Shown one piece after another: positions 9,173-20,624 of a stretch of DNA of 64,000 bases. Source of the DNA: Terriglobia bacterium (GTDB lineage: Bacteria; Acidobacteriota; Terriglobia; JAIQFV01). Numbering within the stretch: the stretch's first letter is position 1; the number at the start of each line of letters is the position of its first letter. The position numbers and the translations under genes are program-made. The notes under the pieces are model-generated. The model ran no database searches, was not told where the DNA came from, and worked only from the letters and a program-made list of their open reading frames with translations. The stretch spans positions 46,710-110,709 of the forward strand of contig JAIQFV010000016.1 of the NCBI GenBank assembly GCA_020073085.1, given 5' to 3'.

Positions 9173-9702
9173 GTAGAGGCGCTCCCGCCCTCTCTCCCGC
9201 GCCGCGGTTCCGCGTGAACCCATCCTTGTCCGCCCCTTGGACTCTTGTCTCCATCCCCGATCATCCTCGATCCATCGTAGGGGCGCATCGCTATGCGCCC
9301 CTACCGGGAAGATCCCATAATTACCCCTTGTAACTCTAATTCCAACAGTTGCATCAGGCAGACGCTTTACCCCCCTGCCACTCGCATCTCCACTCCTGGC
9401 CGTCCACAAACCCATAAAGACAGCAATGAGATGGCCTCCCGGTGCCCGTTGATGGGTTGAATTCGACTATTCATGTCGGAAGTCTGCCCGTTTAATGTAA
9501 TTGGATATTAATTCACTCATTTCATCGGAATAATGGGCCTCTTTTAATGGCCCACATCCACCACCGCCAAGGGGCGATGCTATAACAAGCACCGCGGAAA
9601 TGACCGCTCTGTTACAGATTCGGGGCCGTCGACCTGTGATTGAGTAATTGCGGCCCAACGGAAACCTTTTAAAAATAAAGCGCCACCATGAAGGGGTGAA
9701 TC
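9173..9702. other. Intergenic region, no credible gene
   Basis: About 530 bases with no ORF that looks like protein. It holds a perfect 12-bp GTAGGGGCGCAT hairpin (listed separately). A second, smaller hairpin, GGGCC/GGCCC, lies near 9535-9555. The stretch before the next gene is AT-rich, and AAGGGGTG near 9693 serves as the ribosome binding site of the gene starting at 9703. No convincing -35/-10 pair was found. Confidence 0.6.
9277..9304. repeat. Palindromic GTAGGGGCG repeat hairpin
   Basis: A perfect inverted repeat: arms GTAGGGGCGCAT (9277-9288) and ATGCGCCCCTAC (9293-9304) with a four-base loop CGCT. There is no T-tract, so it is not a classical terminator. A degraded half with the same GTAGGGGCG core occurs near 20487. 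Elements with this core are seen dispersed in many bacterial genomes. Its role here is unknown. Confidence 0.7.
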
Positions 9703-11559
9703 ATGAGTACAAATTTCGAGAACTCCAAACCTGAGTTCCCCATCCTGACGGTGATCCCGTCTTCTTCCAATTCGGGCGTCAATGGACCCATCCAGATCTC
9801 GACGGGGCCTTCAACCGAGCAACTGATCAAGGAGAAGCTGCTCGAGGAGCGCCTGCGGTTAATCCGGGAACTGGGATATGAAGAGAAAAAGACGAAAACA
9901 TTCAAGAAGCCCGAGGAGAAACCGTTCACCGCTTCCCAGCGCAACCATACGACGATCTTGTTCGGCGGTCTGACCTGGAAGCACGAGAAGATTATTCACG
10001 GGGCACTGGAAGGCCTCGGCTACAAGTGTGAAGCCGTTCCTACCCCTAACGTGCGCGCCTTCCAGCTGGGAAAGGAATACGGGAATAACGGACAGTGTAA
10101 TCCCACCTATTTCACAGTCGGAAATCTTGTTCAATACCTCCAGAGGCTGGAAGAGTCAGGCATGGCCCGCCAGGACATCATCGACAACTATGTTTTCTTT
10201 ACGGCGGGCGCCTGCGGGCCGTGTCGTTTCGGAATGTACGAAGCCGAATACCGGCTGGCCTTGCGGAACTCCGGTTTTGAAGGCTTCCGGGTCCTACTCT
10301 TTCAACAGTCCGGTGGATTGAACCAGGCGGAGGCGGAAGCCGGCCTGGAAATGAATCTCGATTTCTTCCTCGGGATTCTCAACGCTATGAACATTGGCGA
10401 TTTGATCAATGATTGTGCCTACCAGATTCGTCCCTATGAGGTGAACAAGGGCGAGACCGACCAGGTGCTAGATGAGTGTGTGGACTATCTGCACGATGTG
10501 ATCAAGAAACACGAACCCTACAAGGTCGAGGGAAAATTCGCGGAACTGGTCAATCGCTTTCCTTCCGCTGCCGGGACGGCCGAATATGTAGGCAAGTTTC
10601 TGACTCAGCTCTATGGCGATGAATACACCGGGGCGCTCCGCCATGTGCGCGACCGGTTGAACTCCATTGAAGTGGACCGCACCCGCGTCAAGCCCATTGT
10701 CAAAATTACCGGTGAGTTTTGGGCTCAGACCACGGAGGGCGAGGGCAACTTCAACATGTTCAAGTTCCTGGAACGGGAGGGCGCCCAAGTGCTGGTGGAG
10801 CCGGTGGGAACCTGGATCATGTATATGATCCATCAAGCGAAACAGGGTATTCGAGACCGCAAAGGGGTCGTGGAAAATCAAGAAGCGGCAAAAGCGTGGG
10901 AGGTCACCAAGAAGCTCGCTCAGAACTGGCACTACCGGAGCGTTCTTGGAAAACTGACGGTTGCCGAAAAGATCTTCAAGCGCGAATGGAACCGCCTGCG
11001 AGACGCGCTCGACCATATGCCCCACGACCTGACCGACCAGTACGAGCTCCAGCGGCTGGGCCATCCCTTTTATAACAGCCGGGCCGGCGGCGGCGAAGGG
11101 CATTTAGAGGTCGCCAAGAACATCTATTACTCCAACAAGGGAATCTGCCACATGGTCCTCTCGCTCAAACCGTTTGGCTGCATGCCTTCCACGCAATCTG
11201 ATGGGGCTCAATCCGCGGTCGTGAACCAGTACAAGGACATGATCTACCTGCCCATCGAGACATCCGGCGAGGGAGAGATCAACGCTCACAGTCGCGTGCA
11301 GATGGCTCTGGGAGAAGCTAAGGTGAAAGCCAAGGCGGAGTTTGCAGAGATTCTCAAACAAACGGGATACACCCTGGAAGAAGTGAAAACCTTTGTGGAC
11401 GACCATCCGGAACTGAAGCGGCCGATGTACCGGGTCCCCCATTACAAGGGGGTCATCGGTGTGGGCGCATCCTTCGTAAAGCATGTGGGTGAAATGATGA
11501 AAGCTGAATCGCGCTCAACAGCTTCCTTCACCAACCAGCAGGTTCAAGCCTCAGCGTAG
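9703..11559 (+). CDS. 2-hydroxyacyl-CoA dehydratase-like protein (HgdB/DUF2229-type)
   Basis: A 618-residue protein resembling the subunits that work with radical-type 2-hydroxyacyl-CoA dehydratase activases. Cys-containing segments suited to Fe-S cluster binding include NGQCNPTYFTVGN and TAGACGPCRFGMYE in the first half, and GCMPSTQSDGAQSAVV near residue 500. The first 90 residues are polar and look like an added tail. AAGGGGTG precedes the ATG. It forms an operon with the activase fusion 75 bases downstream. Such pairs occur in many anaerobic and some aerobic bacteria, and their substrate is not established. No acyl-CoA gene is nearby, so no reaction is assigned. Confidence 0.82.
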   Translation: MSTNFENSKPEFPILTVIPSSSNSGVNGPIQISTGPSTEQLIKEKLLEERLRLIRELGYEEKKTKTFKKPEEKPFTASQRNHTTILFGGLTWKHEKIIHGALEGLGYKCEAVPTPNVRAFQLGKEYGNNGQCNPTYFTVGNLVQYLQRLEESGMARQDIIDNYVFFTAGACGPCRFGMYEAEYRLALRNSGFEGFRVLLFQQSGGLNQAEAEAGLEMNLDFFLGILNAMNIGDLINDCAYQIRPYEVNKGETDQVLDECVDYLHDVIKKHEPYKVEGKFAELVNRFPSAAGTAEYVGKFLTQLYGDEYTGALRHVRDRLNSIEVDRTRVKPIVKITGEFWAQTTEGEGNFNMFKFLEREGAQVLVEPVGTWIMYMIHQAKQGIRDRKGVVENQEAAKAWEVTKKLAQNWHYRSVLGKLTVAEKIFKREWNRLRDALDHMPHDLTDQYELQRLGHPFYNSRAGGGEGHLEVAKNIYYSNKGICHMVLSLKPFGCMPSTQSDGAQSAVVNQYKDMIYLPIETSGEGEINAHSRVQMALGEAKVKAKAEFAEILKQTGYTLEEVKTFVDDHPELKRPMYRVPHYKGVIGVGASFVKHVGEMMKAESRSTASFTNQQVQASA

Positions 11560-11634
11560 GATCGTCCCGCTGGAGGGATGACCGGACCCCGGACTCCAGG
11601 CGTCTCACGTATACAACAATTGAGGGATTCGAGA

Positions 11635-15201
<3,567 letters not shown>

Positions 15202-15227
15202 AGACCAAGGAGATTGATAAGTGCCAC

Positions 15228-15258
15228 AATGGCAGGGACCTGTTCCCTGCCATTTTTT
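15228..15258 (+). terminator. Intrinsic terminator after the activase operon
   Basis: Arms AATGGCAGGGA (15228-15238) and TCCCTGCCATT (15244-15254) pair perfectly over 11 bp around a five-base loop. Six T (15253-15258) follow. It lies 27 bases after the activase stop codon. Confidence 0.9.
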
Positions 15259-15375
15259 CAGGTGGGTGATTCGGTAACGCCCTCCCTTTGCGACGAAGGT
15301 GATTTGTGGTAACCTTGGCGCGATTCGACATCACCACAAAACCTGAGGGAAAACCCTTCGCACGGAGCGAATGAG

Positions 15376-15651
15376 ATGCTTGAAGCCAACCGCGTCATGT
15401 TTGAGATTTATCGTGAGGAAAGTTACAACCGCCGTTACAAGGTCGTCTATTTCACCGAGCTCAACGATCACAATAAGGAAACAGAGATCAATCGAGCGCT
15501 CGCGGGTGAGCATTACTATGATGGATTCCTGCGGGAGTACCGGAAAGAGGAGGCCAAGGCCATCATCACCCGGTTCCTTGAAAAGATGAACAGTGGCGAG
15601 CAAATTCCTCCGGAGCAACTTGAGCAAGAGTTGCACGATTATTTAGGATGA
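15376..15651 (+). CDS. Small protein of unknown function
   Basis: A 91-residue, highly charged soluble protein with no signal peptide or membrane segment. The N-terminal half (NRVMFEIYREESYNRRYKVV) looks like alternating strand and helix. The C-terminal half is a Glu/Lys-rich helix. I do not recognise a family. GGAG about eight bases before ATG 15376 and clear coding periodicity support it as a gene; ATG 15371 is out of frame. It stands alone after a terminator and 19 bases before a TPR gene in the same direction. Confidence 0.7.
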   Translation: MLEANRVMFEIYREESYNRRYKVVYFTELNDHNKETEINRALAGEHYYDGFLREYRKEEAKAIITRFLEKMNSGEQIPPEQLEQELHDYLG

Positions 15652-15670
15652 GGATGCAGGCTCTAAAGTT

Positions 15671-16534
15671 ATGGGCGAGGTTAGCGAGGTGAACACACTC
15701 TTCCAAAAGGGGTTGCTGCAGTTGGAACAAGCCGAGTTTGAAGTGGCCCGGGAGTGTTTTGAAGCCGTGGTGATCGAAGAGGCCTCCAACAGCGAAGCTT
15801 GGTTTAAGCTGGGAATCTGTTATCTGGAGACGGGCCGTCCCGACCTGGCGATTGAGGCGTTGAGCCGAACCCTTCGCTTGAAGCCTGAGAACGCAGATGC
15901 CCATTACCTGCTGGGTAACGCCTATGGAAGCACCGGGCTGCTGGAAAAAGCCCAGGAGATGTACGAGAACGCCCTCAATGTACAACCCCACCATCCCAAG
16001 GCCGAGGAATTCCTGACCCGGACCCAGTCGCTCATTCAAAGCCGCGAGCATTTCCGTATGGCGGCCCGCTTGTTTGATGAGGGGAAATTCAAGGATCCCG
16101 CTACGGATGACCTTCTGTGGCTCAATCAAGCCTTTCGCGAGCTGATCCATTCTGTGTCTTCCTTTCCACAATCGCCGGCAGGGCGTGAGTTTGAGTCTTG
16201 CATCAAACTGATTCTGGATCGAAAACTAGAGCAACGGATTGAAGTTCCAATAAGCGTAGAAAACCGTTTATGGGCTGAGCATTGTGAGCGCGGAAAGTCG
16301 TTTCTAACATCGAGACTGTGGCCGGGCGCCTATCAAGCCTACTCTGAAGCCACCCAATTCGAAGCAGGCCACCCCTTTGTTCATCACGCCCTGGGAATTT
16401 CACAATATCAAATGGGCGATCTGGATGGAGCCATGAAATCCTGGTTGGCAGTCCTCGAGATAGATCCCGAATTCAATTTTGCGAGGCTTGGCTGTTTGCA
16501 GGTGCCAAAGCAATATCAAGCCAAAGCGCATTAA
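15671..16534 (+). CDS. TPR repeat protein
   Basis: A 287-residue protein with tetratricopeptide repeats. Three units fill about residues 5-110, each with the W/L-G-Y/F-A-P pattern (EAWFKLGICYLETGRPDLAI, then DAHYLLGNAYGSTGLLEKA). Another pair lies at about 205-275, including HHALGISQYQMGDLDGAMKSW. No signal peptide is seen, so it is likely cytosolic and a binding scaffold. It starts 19 bases after the small unknown gene and is followed by a second TPR protein, so the three may form one unit. Confidence 0.85.
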   Translation: MGEVSEVNTLFQKGLLQLEQAEFEVARECFEAVVIEEASNSEAWFKLGICYLETGRPDLAIEALSRTLRLKPENADAHYLLGNAYGSTGLLEKAQEMYENALNVQPHHPKAEEFLTRTQSLIQSREHFRMAARLFDEGKFKDPATDDLLWLNQAFRELIHSVSSFPQSPAGREFESCIKLILDRKLEQRIEVPISVENRLWAEHCERGKSFLTSRLWPGAYQAYSEATQFEAGHPFVHHALGISQYQMGDLDGAMKSWLAVLEIDPEFNFARLGCLQVPKQYQAKAH

Positions 16535-16547
16535 TTCCCATTTCCCA

Positions 16548-16922
16548 ATGACAAAAAAGAAAGGGCCCTTCCGAAAAGAAGTCATCGAATTCGCGCTGGA
16601 CCGCGACGTCCAGGAGGAGATTGAACGGGCTCTGCTGGCGATCAAGAAACACCCCAACAACAGTTCTTTTTACGTGAGCTTGGGCGACCTTTATTACAGC
16701 CAGAAGAAAATGGAGCCGGCCGTTTCCACTTACGTTCAAGCCTTGCAGGTTGACCCTGGAAACACTCGGGCCCACACGCGACTCGGTCAAATCTGCGCCA
16801 TGTACGAGCTCTACTCCGAAGCCTGGCAACATGCGCGGGCCGCCGCATTGCTGGGCGATCCCCATTTGAAAGAGCAGCTCGAGCGCAACGGCATTCCGGA
16901 ACCGCCCTCACAATCTGCGTAG
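16548..16922 (+). CDS. Short TPR protein
   Basis: A 124-residue protein from ATG 16548, with a Lys-rich start (MTKKKGPFRKE) and two TPR-like units: SFYVSLGDLYYSQKKMEPAV and ARAHTRLGQICAMYELY-type segments. An upstream in-frame non-ATG start would overlap the previous gene and encode residues without TPR character, so the ATG is chosen. It begins 13 bases after the previous TPR gene. It probably adds a scaffold partner; function unknown. Confidence 0.75.
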   Translation: MTKKKGPFRKEVIEFALDRDVQEEIERALLAIKKHPNNSSFYVSLGDLYYSQKKMEPAVSTYVQALQVDPGNTRAHTRLGQICAMYELYSEAWQHARAAALLGDPHLKEQLERNGIPEPPSQSA

Positions 16923-17474
16923 CCCGTCCTTTGGAGTGCGGAACTCCCAGTTTCGCTGTCCCCGACCTCGCCAATCTCTTCCCTCAAGCTCAATCCCATA
17001 CGCAACTGGAAAGACTTGACCTAAATTATTGGGGTTGAACTTTGAGGTAAAGGCAGCAAAAACGTAAAATCAGTTTTTACCTGGATAACAAGATAACAAT
17101 GCCAACAGACAACCAGCCAGAAGCAGTGAAAAGCAACGAAGGAGAAGGAGGACGATAAGGCACAATGAGTACCCAATTAATGGTTGCGCTTCTTCTGATA
17201 CTTACATGCCCCATAGGTGCGTTCTCCATCGACTCGCACCCGAACTTGGCTCGAGTGTTGTCCCGACCAAATGTGAAGCGATTGAACAGGGATGGAACGG
17301 CAAGAATCGTCGGCCTCGCCCTGCACCATTGACGCACGTTTGCCACGTAGCGGCTTCCACAAAGGGACTTCTAGCAATGATTGGATGGAGAGCGAATGAT
17401 TGCGGTGACGTCTTTCCCATCTCCATTGATTGTGAAGATGCGACCCCTACACATTTTTAGAATCTGCCATGATC

Positions 17475-17553
17475 CAACTCCGTAGGAGTGCCATATTTAT
17501 AGACAAGCCGCCCCCTTGTTGTCTCCTTCGGTTGAACCCCGTCAGGGGTGACA
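17475..17553 (+). repeat. REP-like composite repeat, family B, copy 1
   Basis: Two small imperfect palindromes in fixed spacing: CAACTCCGTAGGAGTG (17475-17490, followed by CCATATTTATAG) and TTGAACCCCGTCAGGGGTGA (17532-17551). A second direct copy with 57 instead of 56 bases between the parts occurs at 60284-60360, and an inverted copy lies at 17637-17715. Confidence 0.8.
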
Positions 17554-17636
17554 CCTGAGTTGCTATTCTTACCCACGACCAGAGATACATTTTCAAGCCT
17601 GTTGAGGGTTGACGAGGGAAGGTTAGCAGCCCAGAT

Positions 17637-17715
17637 ATCACCCCTGGCGGGGTTCAACTAAAATGGGAGAAAAGGGGGTTCGTAAGGCTATAAATATGAC
17701 ACTCCTATGGAGTTG
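17637..17715 (-). repeat. REP-like composite repeat, family B, copy 2 (inverted)
   Basis: The same two palindromes as copy 1, in the opposite orientation: ATCACCCCTGGCGGGGTTCA at 17637-17656, and GACACTCCTATGGAGTTG ending at 17715. With copy 1 it makes a symmetric 241-bp structure with an 84-base centre. This is the layout of paired REP elements. Confidence 0.8.
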
Positions 17716-17882
17716 AATCACCGCAGCATCAGGATAACCGGAGGCCTTCAGCGCTGTTCTACCCAATTTTCTGCCACTGGGGTTTGGGCTGTAGCCTGGG
17801 AATTTTCATTTATTCAGAATTTAGAGCCTGAAATTATTCGCCTAATCTCGAGGGCATGATGAATGGAGGGGTGAATGATGGG

Positions 17883-18359
17883 TCGCGGTAGGGATGCCCG
17901 TCGCCGGGCACCCCCCGCACAGATCCGTACGTGCGCAACTAGCGCATACGGCTCCTATCTTGGATGAATGGCGTCGAAGTGAACCTGGCGCACGCCAGTC
18001 GTACGGCATATAGCCTTCTCTGGCCGGTCTGCTGTCTCGACGACCGCAGACAAAGGGGAGGTCTCCCGGTTCTCGTGCATGAAGTTTCTTGGCGTGCACG
18101 GGGTCTACGACTACGGGGGGTCCTGGTCGGGCTCACGGTCTGGCGCCCGCGCTGATGTGGCCTTCCCCTTACGACCACAGGGTCGGCACCCCCAAGGAAG
18201 TTTTCGAAGCTCAATACCCGGCCCACCAATGCCCCTGTCTACGCTTCAACTGTGTCGCCTCGCCGCGCCCCAGGCAAGACTCGGGGTCAGGATGGTTCGT
18301 TACTGCTTTCCTGTGCAGCTCTTTCATCTACTACTTCATGCCGGTTTATCCCGGCGCTC
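17883..18359 (-). mobile_element. Group II intron relic without reverse transcriptase
   Basis: On the minus strand, 17954-17922 reads as a domain V (listed separately). It is followed by a domain VI-like hairpin, GGGGTGCCC/GGGCATCCC (17914-17906 and 17899-17891). An unpaired A follows seven to eight bases before a plausible 3' end at about 17883. At the other end, GAGCG (18359-18355) differs by one base from the 5' consensus GUGYG. The 477 bases between are far too short for an intron with a maturase ORF, and no RT motif (such as YADD) can be found in any frame. I infer an ORF-less or deleted intron; the 5' boundary is less certain than the 3' part. Confidence 0.65.
17922..17954 (-). ncRNA. 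Group II intron domain V
   Basis: Thirty-three bases beginning GAGCCGTATGCGC and ending TGCGCACGTACGGATC on the minus strand. They fold into the domain V hairpin with a TAGT loop region. The start GAGCCGTAT and the end ACGTACGG(T/A)TC match domain V of the well-known Ll.LtrB intron, and the catalytic AGC triad is intact. This is the most conserved part of any group II intron. Confidence 0.78.
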
Positions 18360-18555
18360 GGTCGCATCTCCATAATCCATATTTCGTCTCGGTCTTGAGT
18401 ATTGATGTGTATTCTCAAGAGGTTTGAGTCGGGGTCGAGAACGAGGGCGACGGTCCAGTCGGCTCGCAGCAAGGGCCTGAAGCGTCGGACGACTTCGCAA
18501 ACAGCCTTGGCGCGTATCCCTCGTCAGTCAAAATATGGATTATGGAGATGCGACC
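18360..18555. repeat. 25-bp perfect inverted repeat abutting the intron
   Basis: Arms 18360-18384 and 18531-18555 are perfect reverse complements (GGTCGCATCTCC... and ...GGAGATGCGACC), 146 bases apart. The left arm starts one base after the inferred 5' end of the intron relic. The interior has no recognisable gene. It could be a non-autonomous transposon end pair or a large hairpin used as an intron target. Confidence 0.75.
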
Positions 18556-18568
18556 CCAATTCCCCTTC

Positions 18569-18976
18569 CTAGGAGATGACTTGCCTTCTATTCCCGCTCA
18601 GAATTCCTACAGCCTTGCCGTTGCGGTTACCGCGGGAAAAAGTCAGTTTCAGCCCATAAATCGTTGCCGATCCCTCTGCGTAGTTATTCTTGAACCGAAT
18701 GGCTCCAATCAGTTTTCCGCCTTCGTCATAAGCCTTCGCTATCCCATCTGGGATATGACCCGATACAGGCTTTAGGTTCCCGACACTATCCGCCCGCTGC
18801 CGCGCAATCTCCTCCGGGCCGTCAAAGAAGATCAGGTCTTCGTTGAACCACATTCGCCCGTCGCGAGGATGCCCATTCGGAGGCCGGAAGGTAACCTCCC
18901 CAGACCTCGCGATGCTTCCCGCAGGGAGAGCTAACAAAGCAACTAGCAAGAAAATGCATATCCGAAATCGAATCAT
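18569..18976 (-). CDS. Secreted MORN-like repeat protein, small
   Basis: A 135-residue protein from ATG 18976 with a clear signal peptide (MIRFRICIFLLVALLALPAG, cleavage near SIARS). The mature part has a pattern close to MORN/YwqK-type repeats: GIAKAYDEGGKLIGAIRFKN followed by NYAEGSATIYG. An in-frame start at 19039 would place 21 polar residues before the signal peptide and is rejected. It is alone between a repeat region and the erpA promoter. MORN-like periplasmic proteins have no single known role, so no function is given. Confidence 0.7.
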   Translation of the reverse strand: MIRFRICIFLLVALLALPAGSIARSGEVTFRPPNGHPRDGRMWFNEDLIFFDGPEEIARQRADSVGNLKPVSGHIPDGIAKAYDEGGKLIGAIRFKNNYAEGSATIYGLKLTFSRGNRNGKAVGILSGNRRQVIS

Positions 18977-19237
18977 AATGAGAATTTCCCGGGGAAATTT
19001 CCTGGGCTCAGATTGGGACGGGCTGTTGCCGAAACCCAAAGGCGCCCAGTCCGGGCACCGGGCCTACAGTGTAAGCCGATGATTCGTGGCTGTAGGCCGA
19101 ATAAAGCGGGTCTTCGCGAAAACTGGGAAAACTGGGGACAGCCACCTGTTTTTGGCTAGAAATGCCTTTGTAACGTCCTTATTTCCCCCGAGAATCCTAT
19201 GTCCGGCCACATTTTGGCTCCTCCTGATTCGAGACTG

Positions 19238-19266
19238 TTGACAAATCATGACTCCAACGTTAATAT
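19238..19266 (+). promoter_or_regulatory. Sigma-70 promoter of erpA
   Basis: A full-consensus TTGACA (19238-19243), 17 bases, then TAATAT (19261-19266), pointing toward erpA. The predicted leader is about 85 bases and contains a 14-bp palindrome. Confidence 0.75.
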
Positions 19267-19308
19267 TTGCCTTTGACTCAGCAATCAAACCCGTAAGTAA
19301 TGCACGCC

Positions 19309-19322
19309 CTCTCATTTGAGAG
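19309..19322. promoter_or_regulatory. 14-bp palindrome in the erpA leader
   Basis: CTCTCATTTGAGAG is a perfect palindrome about 42 bases downstream of the -10 box and 36 bases before the start codon. It could be an operator or a small hairpin; no regulator is identified. Confidence 0.4.
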
Positions 19323-19357
19323 GCAGATTAACACTTTATTTAAGGAGAACAATCTCA

Positions 19358-19705
19358 ATGGAAAACACAACCGCCGCCCAGGCACTCTTGCTGACGCCTA
19401 TGGCTGTCACCAAGGTCAAGGAAATCATGGCGAAACAGCCCGAACAGTTCGAAGGCTTGCGCATTGCCGTCGTCGGCGGCGGATGCTCGGGTTTTCAGTA
19501 CCACATGGGCTTTGAAAAGACTGCGGGCCTCAACGACCAGGTGCTGGAATTTGATGGCTTGAAGGTCATCGTCGACAACAACAGCCTGAACTACATCAAG
19601 GGCTGCGAAGTGGACTACGTCGAAGGCATGCAGGGAACCGGATTCAAGTTCAATAACCCCAATGCCACCTCCACGTGCGGTTGCGGCGAATCGTTCAAAG
19701 CATAA
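19358..19705 (+). CDS. erpA: Iron-sulfur cluster insertion protein, A-type (ErpA/IscA family)
   Basis: An A-type carrier that delivers Fe-S clusters to apo-proteins. It has 115 residues with the three conserved cysteines: Cys43 in GGGCSGFQY, and Cys107 and Cys109 in TSTCGCGESF. AGGAGA precedes ATG 19358; the earlier in-frame start at 19316 lacks family residues. A strong promoter lies upstream and a hairpin downstream, so it is probably monocistronic. ErpA versus IscA/SufA cannot be settled from the motifs. ErpA is preferred because no isc or suf genes are adjacent. Confidence 0.9.
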   Translation: MENTTAAQALLLTPMAVTKVKEIMAKQPEQFEGLRIAVVGGGCSGFQYHMGFEKTAGLNDQVLEFDGLKVIVDNNSLNYIKGCEVDYVEGMQGTGFKFNNPNATSTCGCGESFKA

Positions 19706-19729
19706 CACCGTTTGCGAATAACTTCCTCT

Positions 19730-19770
19730 TTGCGGCTGAAGAAATCAGTGGTAATTTTCTTCAGCCGCAA
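19730..19770. terminator. Long hairpin after erpA
   Basis: Arms 19730-19744 (TTGCGGCTGAAGAAA) and 19756-19770 are perfect complements over 15 bp, with an 11-base loop. There is no T-tract after the right arm, so it may act as an mRNA-stabilising or weak terminator hairpin. Confidence 0.6.
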
Positions 19771-19882
19771 TGCCCTTCCATTTCCTGATTCAATCCCCCA
19801 TCCCTTCGTCGACTCAAGCGGGTAGATCGTGCGCATCCTGTTGGCAAGCATACTGGCCAGATTCCAGGCTAGTGGCAATACT

Positions 19883-20432
19883 GTTCAGTTCACGAAGTCA
19901 GGGCCGAAACACCCCATTCGATTGGGCAGTTTTTAGTACGAAACTGTGCTCAGTGGATCGTCGATAGGTTGAGAAATGAAGAGATTCTTTCGCCCCTCCG
20001 GGGCTCAGATCTTTTTCCCACCCATACCCCGCCCTCGCCCCGCTAAAAGAAAAAGCGCGGGGCTCAGACGGGGCTACACTCTGGCTGCCCTCCGGGCCTA
20101 ACTTGATTACACTCTTTCGGTCTCCGGGCCTAACCTGATTACACTCTTTCGGTCTCCGGGCCTAACTTGATTACACTCTTTCGGTCTCCGGGCCTAACTT
20201 GATTACACTCTTTCGGTCTCCGGGCCTAAGCGGGGCTCTTCCCCCAGCGGATCTTCGACAGACGGGACTAGAATTGTGCCTGCCCTCCGAGCCTCTGAAT
20301 GGAAATGAACCGGGCATTTGATCAAGAAACTCGAGAGGCGGGATACAGTCTCCCTACCGTTCAATTAACGAAATCCGGGCTGAAACTCCCCATTCGATTG
20401 GACATTTCTTAAGACGAAACGCTGCTTAAATG
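19883..20432. repeat. Diverged direct repeat flanking the minisatellite
   Basis: The segments 19883-19957 and 20359-20432 align end to end with roughly three-quarters identity. They share CCCCATTCGATTGG exactly and similar flanks (GTTCA..TA..ACGAA and ACGAAAC..TGCT). They look like old copies of one element on each side of the tandem repeat. Confidence 0.6.
20090..20229. repeat. 32-bp tandem repeat, 4.4 copies
   Basis: Units start at 20090, 20122, 20154 and 20186, with a 12-base partial at 20218. Each starts CTCCGGGCCTAA and contains GATTACACTCTTTCGGT. The only change I see is one T-to-C in the second unit. Units are contiguous with no spacers, so this is a minisatellite and not a CRISPR array. 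Confidence 0.9.
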
Positions 20433-20624
20433 AAGAGTACTGGGGCTAGGGGGGGACTTGTCTGAGCATTTGATGGGTTCACATCGTAGGGGCGTTCGCC
20501 GGGGCGGACTATGAGATCCCATCCATTTTGAAGCCGGATGCATGCCGGGGCATCCGCCGTTGGGGAGTGTGTGCCCCCACATTAAATCATGCGCGATACT
20601 GTACAAATTTCAAAGACGCTCGTA

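Larger units (their letters stand above)
16923..18568. other. Gene-poor region with repeats and an intron relic
   Basis: About 1.65 kb with no credible protein gene. It contains, in order: an AT-rich stretch with a short AGGTAAA/TTTACCT inverted repeat (about 17045-17095), a head-to-head pair of REP-like composite repeats (17475-17715), a group II intron relic on the minus strand (17883-18359), and a 25-bp inverted repeat (18360-18555). Several open frames run through the intron on both strands, but their residues are unlike real proteins. Confidence 0.7.
19771..20624. other. Non-coding region with tandem and direct repeats
   Basis: About 850 bases with no credible gene. It contains a 4.4-copy 32-bp tandem repeat (20090-20229) and two diverged copies of a roughly 74-base sequence (19883-19957 and 20359-20432) that flank it. 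A CCCCGC/GCGGGG hairpin lies near 20036-20062, and a degraded GTAGGGGCG element near 20487. Confidence 0.65.

Noticed and set aside
9467..9658. 63-codon minus-strand frame
   Set aside because: No ribosome site, no family, and it runs through hairpin sequence.
17457..17657. Minus-strand frame of 66 codons (RLVYKYGTPTELDHGRF end)
   Set aside because: It is translated from the family B repeats; a similar string appears from the 60284 repeat, so it is repeat-derived.
17842..18229. Minus-strand frames that might be a maturase fragment
   Set aside because: No RT or maturase motif; Arg/Ser/Pro-rich composition fits structured RNA.
18079..18427. Overlapping plus-strand frames of 98 and 112 codons
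   Set aside because: They are antisense to the group II intron relic; similar frames appear in many genomes as mis-annotated intron sequence.
20090..20229. Possible CRISPR array
   Set aside because: Units are contiguous and identical with no unique spacers; no cas genes.
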